Part shown: positions 20,933 to 27,544 of the stretch, piece after piece
Layout of the letters: each line of letters starts with the position of its first letter
How positions within the stretch are numbered: the first letter of the stretch is position 1
Assembly (NCBI GenBank): GCA_902478995.1
Contig: CABSNF010000021.1
Span: 1-27,544, forward strand
Length of the DNA: 27,544 nt
From: an uncultured Collinsella sp.
GTDB lineage: Bacteria; Actinomycetota; Coriobacteriia; Coriobacteriales; Coriobacteriaceae
Reading direction: 5' to 3'
Position numbers and translations under genes: made by a program
Notes under the pieces: model-generated
The model's database searches: none
Told to the model about the DNA's origin: nothing
The model's input: the letters and a program-made list of their open reading frames with translations, nothing else

Positions 20933-23071
20933 CTATTTGTCGGCGTCGGTGTCGGCACCGGCATTGACGGCATGGTCATCGTCAGCACCATCGGATGCGG
21001 CTTCGGCATCCTCCTGCATGGCCGCCTGCGCAAAGGCCGCGGCATCAGCCGCCAGCTCCTCCTCGCTCATACGAGGCGCGCGCTTCTTGGTCGGCATGCC
21101 GGCCGCCTTGGCATTGCGCTCCTCCTTGGCCGCCAGGATATCGTCCTCGCGCTCAAGGTAGGCCTCCCACTCGTTGTCGAGCAGGGCGTTCACGGCGTCG
21201 CCTTCGACGGTCTCGCGCTCAAGCAGCACCTTCGCCATCAGATCGAGCTGATCGCGACGGGCGTCCAGGATCTCGACCGCACGACGATGGGCCTCACGCA
21301 TAATGCGCTGAACCTCGATATCGATGCGGCGCGCCGTCTCCTCGGAGTAATCCTGGTGATCGGCGTAATCGCGACCAAGGAACACCTGATGTTGCGCCTC
21401 GCCAAACACTTGCGTGCCCAGCTCCTCGCTCATGCCCAAGCGCGTGACCATCTCGCGCGCCATCTTGGTTGCGCGCTCCAGATCGTTGCTCGCGCCCGAC
21501 GTAATGTCATCGCACATGAGCTCCTCGGCAACGCGACCGCCCAAGAACACGGCGAGCTCGTCGAGCATCTCGTTCTTGGTCTTGAGGAAGTGGTCCTCCT
21601 GCGGAAGCTGCAGCGTGTAGCCCAGAGCCTGACCGCGGCTGACGATCGAAATCTTGTGGACCGGATCGGAGTGCTCCAGGATGTGGCCCACCAGGGCGTG
21701 ACCGCTCTCGTGGTAGGCAATCGTGGTGCGCTCGGCCTCGGTCATCACGCGACCCTTGCGCTGCGGTCCGGCAATCACGCGCTCCATCGATTCCTCGACC
21801 TCGTCCATCGAGATCACGGAACGATGACGGCGGGCGGCCAGCAGCGCAGACTCGTTGAGCAGGTTCGCCAAATCGGCACCAGTAAAGCCAACGGTCATCT
21901 GGGCGAGCTTCTCAAACTTAACGTCCTCGTCCATCGGCTTGTTCTCGGCATGCACGCGCAAGATCTGCTCGCGGCCCTTCACATCCGGACGGTCGACCGT
22001 AACCTGACGGTCAAAACGGCCGGGACGCAGCAATGCCGGATCCAGGATGTCAGGACGGTTGGTCGCAGCGATCAGGATGACCGACTCGCTTTCCTCAAAG
22101 CCGTCCATCTCGACCAGCAGCTGGTTGAGCGTCTGCTCGCGCTCGTCGTGACCGCCGCCCAAGCCAGCTCCGCGCTGACGTCCCACGGCATCGATCTCAT
22201 CGATGAAGATGATCGACGGGGCCTGGGACTTGGCCTCCTTAAAGAGGTCACGCACACGGCTGGCGCCGACACCTACGAACATCTCGACAAAGTCGGAACC
22301 CGAGATGCTAAAGAACGGCACGCCCGCCTCGCCGGCAACGGCCTTGGCCAGCAGCGTTTTACCGGTGCCCGGAGGGCCAACCAGCAACACGCCACGCGGG
22401 ATCTTGGCGCCCAGCTTGCGATAGCGATCCGGATCGCTCAAAAAGTCACGGATCTCCTCGAGCTCCTCGACTGCCTCGTCCACGCCGGCAACGTCTTCGA
22501 ACTTGACCTTGGGGCGTGTGGCCTCGTTGGTCTTGGCGTTGGTCTTGCCAAACTGCATGTTCCTGCTGTTGGCGCCCATCATCTGGCGCATAAAGTAGAA
22601 CATGATGGCGATAAGGGCGATCGTCGGAAGCACACTCATCGCCAAGTCGCCCCAAAAATCGGGATCGTTGGTGTTGACGATGTACTTGGTATCGGGGTGC
22701 TCCGCCATGAGCTCGGCAAGCGAATCGGAGCCGACATAGGTCGAGGAGAAGCTCTTGAGCTCGCTCGTATCGCCCTTGTCCTTCTTCGTCTTCCAGTAAT
22801 GACCCGTCACGCTTCCGTCTTGAACCGTATAGGTCAGATCTTCGACGCGATCCTGCTTGATGGCGCTGACCATCTCGCTCGTCGCGAGCTTAACGGTATT
22901 GCTGGAGCTGGCAAAGCCGGAACCCATATTAAAGAAGGCATAGCCCAGAAGCGCGCAAGCCAAAAGAAAATACAGCCAGCCCGTACGCGTGGGCTTCTTG
23001 CCTCCGGGCATCCCCGGGATCTTTGGGTCCCGGGGAGTCTGGGAATTGTTGTCGTTACGGTCGTCGGGCAT
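20933..23071 (-). CDS. ftsH: ATP-dependent membrane zinc metalloprotease FtsH
   Basis: FtsH extracts and degrades membrane and unstable cytosolic proteins as a hexamer. The 712-aa protein has helix 1 (31-49), an extracytoplasmic region, helix 2 (about 142-161), and an AAA+ domain with Walker A GPPGTGKT (232-239), Walker B SIIFIDEIDAVG (286-297) and a second-region-of-homology ATNRPDILDPALLRPGRFDR. The zinc protease has HESGH (454-458) and the distal Asp in TSGASNDLERAT. The tail after about residue 650 is acidic and Ala-rich, longer than in E. coli FtsH. Its ATG lies 1 nt after the hpt stop; the ribosome site GGAGG is 12 nt upstream, longer than usual, so coupling to hpt is likely. It is the third gene of tilS-hpt-ftsH. 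Confidence 0.97.
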   Translation of the reverse strand: MPDDRNDNNSQTPRDPKIPGMPGGKKPTRTGWLYFLLACALLGYAFFNMGSGFASSSNTVKLATSEMVSAIKQDRVEDLTYTVQDGSVTGHYWKTKKDKGDTSELKSFSSTYVGSDSLAELMAEHPDTKYIVNTNDPDFWGDLAMSVLPTIALIAIMFYFMRQMMGANSRNMQFGKTNAKTNEATRPKVKFEDVAGVDEAVEELEEIRDFLSDPDRYRKLGAKIPRGVLLVGPPGTGKTLLAKAVAGEAGVPFFSISGSDFVEMFVGVGASRVRDLFKEAKSQAPSIIFIDEIDAVGRQRGAGLGGGHDEREQTLNQLLVEMDGFEESESVILIAATNRPDILDPALLRPGRFDRQVTVDRPDVKGREQILRVHAENKPMDEDVKFEKLAQMTVGFTGADLANLLNESALLAARRHRSVISMDEVEESMERVIAGPQRKGRVMTEAERTTIAYHESGHALVGHILEHSDPVHKISIVSRGQALGYTLQLPQEDHFLKTKNEMLDELAVFLGGRVAEELMCDDITSGASNDLERATKMAREMVTRLGMSEELGTQVFGEAQHQVFLGRDYADHQDYSEETARRIDIEVQRIMREAHRRAVEILDARRDQLDLMAKVLLERETVEGDAVNALLDNEWEAYLEREDDILAAKEERNAKAAGMPTKKRAPRMSEEELAADAAAFAQAAMQEDAEAASDGADDDHAVNAGADTDADK

Positions 23072-23072
23072 C

Positions 23073-23621
23073 TTACGAATAAACCTCCGGTTTCAAAATG
23101 CCCAGATACGGAAGGTTGCGATAGCGCTCGGCATAGTCGAGGCCGTAGCCCACCACAAAGGCATCGGGGCAATGGGTTCCAACATACTTGGGCGTGATGG
23201 CCGAGACGCGGTCCTCAACGTCCTTCCACAGGAAGGCGGCGACCTCCAGAGAAGCGGGCTTGCGGCTCTCGAGGTTCTTCATCAGATACTTGAGGGTCAG
23301 GCCCGAGTCCAGAATGTCCTCGACGATCAGCACGTCGCGACCGCGGATGTCGATATCCAGGTCCTTAATGATACGCACGATACCCGAGGACTTCACACCG
23401 TCGCCATAGCTCGAAACAGCCATGAAATCGATGTTGGTCGGCAGCTCGATCTTACGCATCAGGTCGCCCATAAAGACAACGGCGCCGCGCAGAACCGCGA
23501 TCAGTACCAGATCCTTACCAGCGTAGTCGCGCGTAATCTCCTCGCCCAGGCGAGAAACGATACCTTCGATATCCTCCTGCGTAAACAGAACCTTCTCGAT
23601 ATCCGGATGTTGAGAAGCCAT
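23073..23621 (-). CDS. hpt: Hypoxanthine-guanine phosphoribosyltransferase
   Basis: This 182-aa purine salvage enzyme joins hypoxanthine or guanine to PRPP. The PRPP-binding loop is VLIVEDILDSGLTL (97-110). VLRGAVVFMGDLMRKIELP (43-61) holds the pyrophosphate-contact loop, and DFMAVSSYGDGVKSSG is the flexible catalytic loop. VVGYGLDYAERYRNLPYLG near the C-terminus contacts the purine. The ATG at 23621 follows AAAGGGT. A minus-strand extended -10 TGC-TAGAAT (TAGAAT at 23684-23679) gives it its own promoter in addition to read-through from tilS 148 bp upstream. The order tilS-hpt-ftsH is conserved in many Gram-positive bacteria. Confidence 0.97.
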   Translation of the reverse strand: MASQHPDIEKVLFTQEDIEGIVSRLGEEITRDYAGKDLVLIAVLRGAVVFMGDLMRKIELPTNIDFMAVSSYGDGVKSSGIVRIIKDLDIDIRGRDVLIVEDILDSGLTLKYLMKNLESRKPASLEVAAFLWKDVEDRVSAITPKYVGTHCPDAFVVGYGLDYAERYRNLPYLGILKPEVYS

Positions 23622-23678
23622 GACAACCCTTTCTTGTGCTTAATCGCCCACACACCGCCGTATGGACGCGAACTTCAC

Positions 23679-23687
23679 ATTCTAGCA
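23679..23687 (-). promoter_or_regulatory. Extended -10 promoter of hpt-ftsH
   Basis: TGC followed by TAGAAT on the minus strand (TAGAAT at 23684-23679) lies 58 nt before the hpt ATG, in the gap after tilS. Confidence 0.45.
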
Positions 23688-23769
23688 GCGCACGGGGTAT
23701 ATTTTCCAGCCCGTACGCCATCAGCGCGGGAATACCGTCAACGTCGCACAGAATAGCTGGCGTGGGACG

Positions 23770-25308
23770 CTATTCCGCATCGACCACACGAAGCAGATAT
23801 GCCACGCGCGTTGCGGCCGTGCACTTAAAACGCTCGTCCGCGCGAACTCCGGCGACCCACACCACGGCACCCCCCGGGGCCGTCCTCACCATGGGCACGC
23901 CGGCGCGCTCGGAAACGGGAATGCGAGCCTCACCTAGCAAGTCGGATACTTTCTTGCTTCGGCCACTCATCCCTAACGGGCACATCACGTCTCCCGGTGC
24001 GGGACCGTCCACCCACAGGCGCGCCAATCGCGCCTCGGCAGGGATCTCGCCACGCGAGCCCGCCAGGATCCGCTCACTATCGCTGTCGGCAAAACCCAGG
24101 GCAGCCGCGTCTACCAAAGCTGTCGCTTCCCCGGCAGCCGCGAGCTCACGGGCGCGGCGCACGATGTCGCATCCCGGCTCAACGACCATCGACTCTGCGA
24201 CCAGCATACGTCCCCCGCCCAACGGCAAACGACCGGGCACGGTAACCCAGTCCGCGACCAGGCCCTCGCGAGCCGCCGGCGCCTTAAACGCCAGCATGCC
24301 AAACTCAATGCGTGCGTCAATCCCCGCCGGAAGCGTGACCGAGCCGGCACCCTCGGCAACGCAGGAAAGGACTCGCTCCACATGTCGCATCTCGGGACGA
24401 GCATCCGGATCGATGCGTTTGATCGCCAGTCGCACGATGCGCCGCGCGATTACCACCTCGGCCGCAGCAAGGCGCCTGGCATCGAGCACCAGCGCGCCCG
24501 CTGCCTCTTTGCGCAAACAGCTTCGAAACGCCCGTGCCGACAGCTGGGATAGAAACGCATCTTCATCACCCAAGATCTCACAGGCGGCGCCAATCGTCTT
24601 GCACACGCTCGCATTACGCTGTGCCACCACCGGCATTACCCGATGGCGCACGTAGTTTCGCAGATACGAGATATCCTCATTGCTCTCGTCTTCACGCCAC
24701 GGCTGACCATGTACCTGTAGATAGCCCACGAGCTCGCCATGAGTTAGGTCGAGCAAGGGACGCACCACGATATTCCTCCGGCGAGGAATGCTCGATAGAC
24801 CAGCGGGCCCCGAACCCTTAATCGCGTTCATCAAAAACGTTTCCGCGCGATCCGAAGACGTGTGCGCGGTGCAGATACGAGCCGCCGTTCGCGGTGCCCC
24901 CGTCTGGGCGCAGAGCTCGCGAACATACCTTCGCGCCGCGGCATAGCGCACCTCGCGGGCAGCCGCCTCGATATTGCCCGATTCATCATCGAAATAGGCA
25001 TGCTCAACACACAGCGGTAGACCATATTGTGCGCAGAGCTCACGCACAAAGGCCTCGTCGCCATCGGACGCCTTGCCGCGCAGATGATGGTTCACATGCA
25101 GCACGTGCAGTCGCTCGCGCGCGATGGGGGCAACACCGCGTCCGTCTTGGATATCCAGCTTTGATGTGCACGCCATAAGAAGCAGTGCCGTCGAGTCCGC
25201 GCCGCCTGATACCATGAGCACGACAGGAGCAGCCTGCTGTCTCGTCCGGGTCTCATCGACTGCCCCAGGCACGGCATGGTGTCCATAATGCTGAGATACC
25301 GTAGGCAT
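23770..25308 (-). CDS. tilS: tRNA(Ile)-lysidine synthetase
   Basis: TilS converts C34 of the CAU-anticodon isoleucine tRNA to lysidine, allowing AUA decoding; it is normally essential. The 512-aa protein has the PP-loop SGGADST at residues 34-40, the family HVNHHLRG, CTAHTSSDRAETFLMNAIKGSG and RPLLDLTHGELVGYL motifs, and a helical linker. A C-terminal TilS domain includes GDVMCPLGMSGRSKKVSDLLGEARIP. This matches the long Bacillus and E. coli type with extra C-terminal domains, rather than the short form of many other Actinobacteria. The ATG at 25308 follows AGGAGG at 6 nt. It is divergent from the MBL hydrolase with only 48 bp between start codons, and it heads the tilS-hpt-ftsH cluster. Confidence 0.95.
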   Translation of the reverse strand: MPTVSQHYGHHAVPGAVDETRTRQQAAPVVLMVSGGADSTALLLMACTSKLDIQDGRGVAPIARERLHVLHVNHHLRGKASDGDEAFVRELCAQYGLPLCVEHAYFDDESGNIEAAAREVRYAAARRYVRELCAQTGAPRTAARICTAHTSSDRAETFLMNAIKGSGPAGLSSIPRRRNIVVRPLLDLTHGELVGYLQVHGQPWREDESNEDISYLRNYVRHRVMPVVAQRNASVCKTIGAACEILGDEDAFLSQLSARAFRSCLRKEAAGALVLDARRLAAAEVVIARRIVRLAIKRIDPDARPEMRHVERVLSCVAEGAGSVTLPAGIDARIEFGMLAFKAPAAREGLVADWVTVPGRLPLGGGRMLVAESMVVEPGCDIVRRARELAAAGEATALVDAAALGFADSDSERILAGSRGEIPAEARLARLWVDGPAPGDVMCPLGMSGRSKKVSDLLGEARIPVSERAGVPMVRTAPGGAVVWVAGVRADERFKCTAATRVAYLLRVVDAE

Positions 25309-25336
25309 TTGCTTCCTCCTCTATTCGTCCGCACCC

Positions 25337-25342
25337 ATTGTA
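25337..25342 (-). promoter_or_regulatory. Predicted -10 box of tilS
   Basis: TACAAT on the minus strand lies 29 nt before the tilS ATG. The -35 would fall inside the first codons of the divergent MBL gene and is poor. Confidence 0.4.
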
Positions 25343-25356
25343 TCCTTTGGAATCTT

Positions 25357-26166
25357 ATGTCTCGTCTGCACCTTCATATCCTCGGCAGTGGCTCTAAAGG
25401 CAACTGCGCGCTCATCGAGGGCCCGCAGGGGCTCATTATGGTCGATGACGGACTGTCTCGCCGCGAGACATTAAAGCGCATGGCAGAACTGGGGCTCTCG
25501 GCTGACAACGTCTCGGCTCTTCTCATTACTCATGAGCATAGCGATCACATCAAGGGCCTCGATATCTGGCGCAAGCACTGGCACGGCCCCCTCTTTGCCA
25601 GCAGGGGCACTCTTTCGAACAAAGAAAATCTTTCGCATCTGCCTGTCGAGGAATTCGATCCCGGTGACACCCTTTCCATTGCCGGCATCCACGTGCAAAC
25701 CTACTCAACATCACACGATGTCATCAATCCAGTCGGTTATCGATTCAATGCTCTCGATGATTCCATCGGCTTTGCCACCGACACCGGAGAGCTATCGAGC
25801 CAAGCCATGAACACCCTCAAAGATTGTCGAGTCCTCGCGCTCGAAAGCAACCACGATGCGACCATGCTGCGCGAGGGAGAATATCCCCGCTTTCTTCAGG
25901 AGCGCATCCTGTCTGCAAGGGGACACCTCTCCAATGGCCAAGCCGCCGAAGCCGCGCGCGAACTTGTTACCGATCGCACCGAACAGCTCATTGCCATGCA
26001 TATCAGCCAAGATAACAATCGTCCGAGCCTTACCGTCAAAAGCTATGCCAAAGCTCTGGCCGCAACCCTGGATGACGAGCTCGGCAGCTCCGCCACCCTT
26101 CTCCAAGGATCGCGAAAACTCTCGATACGCCCCGCAAGCCAGTATCGGCCAGCAACCATTCAATAG
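25357..26166 (+). CDS. MBL-fold metallohydrolase, YycJ/WalJ-like
   Basis: This 269-aa metallo-beta-lactamase-fold protein starts with the hallmark LHILGSGSKGNCALI. It has the metal motif THEHSDH (58-64), then STSHDVINPVGYRF, a central FATDTGEL with the bridging Asp, LALESNHD, and a GHLSNGQAAE segment typical of YycJ relatives. YycJ-type proteins are linked to 5' exonuclease activity and cell-wall or DNA-repair phenotypes; the role here is only inferred. The ATG at 25357 gives the standard family N-terminus, although no strong Shine-Dalgarno is visible (only TTTGGA). In-frame upstream starts from 25276 would extend into the divergent tilS start region and are not supported. No walRK genes are adjacent. 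Confidence 0.88.
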   Translation: MSRLHLHILGSGSKGNCALIEGPQGLIMVDDGLSRRETLKRMAELGLSADNVSALLITHEHSDHIKGLDIWRKHWHGPLFASRGTLSNKENLSHLPVEEFDPGDTLSIAGIHVQTYSTSHDVINPVGYRFNALDDSIGFATDTGELSSQAMNTLKDCRVLALESNHDATMLREGEYPRFLQERILSARGHLSNGQAAEAARELVTDRTEQLIAMHISQDNNRPSLTVKSYAKALAATLDDELGSSATLLQGSRKLSIRPASQYRPATIQ

Positions 26167-26180
26167 ACTGTCCTAAACAG

Positions 26181-26216
26181 CAAAAGGGGCCGGGAATCGC
26201 TTCCCAGCCCCTTTTG
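26181..26216. terminator. Bidirectional terminator between MBL and hsp20 genes
   Basis: A stem CAAAAGGGGC with inner GGGAA/TTCCC pairs and one mismatch, with loop TCGC, has A- and T-runs in its arms. It is followed on the plus strand by TTGTCTTTT. It serves two convergent genes. Confidence 0.85.
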
Positions 26217-26248
26217 TTGTCTTTTAATAGCGAAGAACACCAACGAAG

Positions 26249-26680
26249 TTATTCGATGGAGATCTTCGTAACGTTCTTCTTCTCGACGATCTTGGGAACC
26301 GTAACGGTCAGGATGCCGTCAGCGTACTTAGCCGAGAGGCCCTCGCTCGAAGCGTCCTTAAGATACACGCCACGCGTCGCGCTGTACGAGCTGAACTCCT
26401 TCTGCAGGAAGTTCTTGCCCTCGTTCTCCTCGTCTTCCTCGACATTCACGCTAATGGACAGACGGCCCTCGTTAAGCTCGACATCGATATCGTCCTTGGC
26501 AACGCCGGTCAGATAAGCCTTGACCTCATAGCCATCGCCCTTATCCTCAACGTCAACGGGGAACGCCTTAGAGGCAATCGAGCTGTTCGCTAGGTCGCTC
26601 ATATCATCAAACAGATCGAACAGCGAGCTTGCAGAGGGACGAACGCCAAAAACCGAACGATAAGGAACCATGCTTGCCAT
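26249..26680 (-). CDS. Small heat-shock protein, Hsp20 family
   Basis: This 143-aa holdase chaperone has an alpha-crystallin domain at about residues 40-130 (PVDVEDKGDGYEVKAYLTGV through YADGILTVTVPK) and a C-terminal I-x-I oligomer motif (KISIE, 140-142). Such proteins bind unfolding proteins without ATP and hand them to DnaK. A Glu/Asp-rich loop (81-88, EEDEENEG) interrupts the middle of the domain. The ATG at 26680 follows AAGGAG at 8 nt. An in-frame ATG at 26815 would translate the AT-rich regulatory region and is rejected. It is transcribed alone, with a palindrome-bearing leader at 26747-26775 that could carry heat-shock control. I see no CIRCE sequence and no clear HspR-type inverted repeat. 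Confidence 0.93.
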   Translation of the reverse strand: MASMVPYRSVFGVRPSASSLFDLFDDMSDLANSSIASKAFPVDVEDKGDGYEVKAYLTGVAKDDIDVELNEGRLSISVNVEEDEENEGKNFLQKEFSSYSATRGVYLKDASSEGLSAKYADGILTVTVPKIVEKKNVTKISIE

Positions 26681-26746
26681 GTTTACCACTCCTTTATAGG
26701 ACTGCCGAGTCATCTTCCAGGTGACTGGGACTTCTTTTGACGCTCT

Positions 26747-26775
26747 TATATATGCCCACCCAGTGCTCATATATA
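26747..26775. promoter_or_regulatory. TATATATG-N13-CATATATA inverted repeat upstream of hsp20
   Basis: Perfect 8-bp arms (26747-26754 and 26768-26775) lie 67-95 nt before the hsp20 ATG in an AT-rich tract. It is a candidate operator or promoter element. It does not match the heat-shock operators I know. Confidence 0.4.
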
Positions 26776-26852
26776 CATCGACTATAAAGTTTTTTGAGTC
26801 CAGTACTATAAGCATATCTAAGTGCGTATGACTCAGGTTTTAGGAAGGTTAA

Positions 26853-26865
26853 GGTTCTTTGAACC
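26853..26865. promoter_or_regulatory. Short palindrome GGTTC-TTT-GAACC
   Basis: Five-bp arms lie between hsp20 and the tail-anchored protein gene, in a 277-nt gap. It is too short to rank above chance, but it lies in a promoter region. Confidence 0.25.
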
Positions 26866-26912
26866 AGAGCTTAAATACCGAGTATGTCCCCAGCTACAAA
26901 TAACAAGGGGCT

Positions 26913-26918
26913 TACAAT
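26913..26918 (+). promoter_or_regulatory. Possible -10 box of the 26958 gene
   Basis: TACAAT lies 39 nt before the ATG at 26958. No good -35 is seen. A 10-codon reading frame that starts at 26917 and ends just before the ribosome site has no Shine-Dalgarno and is not called. Confidence 0.38.
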
Positions 26919-26957
26919 GAGCGCGTACACGTTGTTGGTAACGAGCTAAAGGGCATC

Positions 26958-27425
26958 ATGGACGACCAAAACCAGAACAATATGTTTATGCCGACGCAGG
27001 GGGAAGATACTTCCACGCAGCCGCCACGGTTCCATCGCCCCCACATCTCGCAAGAGCCCATTAATGATCCGGAGCCCGAGTATGTGACGAGAAATCGATA
27101 TCAAACGCTCGAGGATGCCCAAACGGGACGTAAACATATGGGCGTCGCCTCGGGAGACCCTGTATATCTGAAAGACGCACCATTATCTAAAAACAGCGCA
27201 GCTAGTGATGAGCCGATGAAAGCATCCGCCGCTCATCAACAAAGAGGTCCTCGACCAAAGCAAACCTTGACGCATTCGGCTCGCTATCTCGAAACGCCAA
27301 AACAGGGAAAATCAATCTTCGTTTCATCAAGTAAACGACGCAAGCAGCATCGACTGACAATCCTGCTTTTGATCATTGCAGCCATAGCAGTCGCCCTTGT
27401 TATTCGTTTTATTTTCTTTAAATAA
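26958..27425 (+). CDS. Unknown tail-anchored membrane protein
   Basis: I do not recognise a family. The 155-aa product has a hydrophilic, Gln-, Asn- and Pro-rich N-terminal part (1-125) that looks disordered. A basic cluster SKRRKQHR (125-132) precedes one membrane helix at about 133-153 (LTILLLIIAAIAVALVIRFIF), which ends two residues before the C-terminus. The positive cluster predicts that the long N-terminal part stays in the cytosol. The start follows AAAGGG at 4 nt. The gene is less GC-rich than its neighbours. It could be a small envelope or division accessory protein; nothing in the sequence fixes that. Confidence 0.75.
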   Translation: MDDQNQNNMFMPTQGEDTSTQPPRFHRPHISQEPINDPEPEYVTRNRYQTLEDAQTGRKHMGVASGDPVYLKDAPLSKNSAASDEPMKASAAHQQRGPRPKQTLTHSARYLETPKQGKSIFVSSSKRRKQHRLTILLLIIAAIAVALVIRFIFFK

Positions 27426-27492
27426 AAGCTCAATACCAAAAAGAATTAAATCGTCTGGCGTAAATGAGTCATTTATGCCCGGTAAACGCAAA

Positions 27493-27520
27493 AAGGGGGA
27501 GGCCGCGAGGCCTCCCCCTT
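27493..27520. terminator. Strong terminator hairpin
   Basis: A 12-bp perfect stem (AAGGGGGAGGCC / GGCCTCCCCCTT) has a GCGA loop. The A-run before it makes a good T-tail on the minus strand, so it may end a gene beyond the window as well as the plus-strand gene at 26958. Confidence 0.8.
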
Positions 27521-27544
27521 CTCAGTTCGATGACGGCTCGGTGC

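Noticed and set aside
20825..23197. 790-codon open frame on the plus strand opposite ftsH
   Set aside because: It is the antisense shadow of ftsH, and the start lies inside the palindrome at 20804-20863.
26887..26910. GTCCCC...GGGG upstream of the 26958 gene as a hairpin element
   Set aside because: Only a 4-bp stem with a long loop; consistent with chance.
1..27544. CRISPR array, prophage, integrative element, tRNA or rRNA genes
   Set aside because: No regularly spaced direct repeats, integrase, transposase, phage genes, cloverleaf sequences or rRNA stretches were recognised.

Overview
The window is a gene-dense, GC-rich (roughly 60%) bacterial chromosome segment. Its protein families, the tilS-hpt-ftsH cluster, strong Shine-Dalgarno sites and many -10 boxes reading TACAAT fit a gut Actinobacterium of the class Coriobacteriia, most likely Collinsella or a close relative. 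That assignment rests on overall protein appearance, not on a search. I see no rRNA, tRNA, CRISPR array, insertion sequence or prophage; the genes are mostly core or housekeeping.

Layout. 1-3160: an unknown 96-aa protein (-), a nitroreductase (+), an unknown membrane-anchored basic protein (-) and a Fis-type regulator whose AAA+ domain has lost its ATPase motifs (-). 3427-5356: a YeiH-type membrane transporter (-) divergent from a GntR/FCD regulator (+). 5470-8740: glmS (-) divergent from a LacI-type regulator (+); the region between them holds a three-half-site operator-like sequence and two REP-like hairpins. 8854-11920: a HAD phosphatase (-), an orphan larE-type sulfur transferase (+) and a secreted DNA/RNA nuclease (+). 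12050-14125: an EF-G-like GTPase (-) with altered G3 and G4 motifs. 14436-16706: a polar amino-acid ABC transporter operon (lipoprotein, permease, ATPase; all -). 17045-18493: an rlmD-type rRNA methyltransferase (+). 18572-20743: a PHP phosphoesterase and a class I/II aminotransferase (both -). 20933-25308: tilS, hpt and ftsH (-), divergent from a YycJ-like MBL hydrolase (+). 26249-27425: an Hsp20 (-) and an unknown tail-anchored protein (+). Convergent gene pairs usually share one bidirectional terminator.

The most unusual content lies between genes. Five short hairpins (about 1235, 5355, 7478, 7544 and 10733) have a 13-nt loop with a GGGAYRGG core. Their stems differ in sequence but stay paired, including compensatory changes. 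Three of them also share an 18-nt 3' tail. Two larger inverted repeats (20804-20863 and 16799-16937) resemble REPIN or MITE elements, and the first carries GGGGACAG in both arms. No transposase is present in the window, so mobilisation in trans, for example by a REP-associated tyrosine transposase, is an inference.
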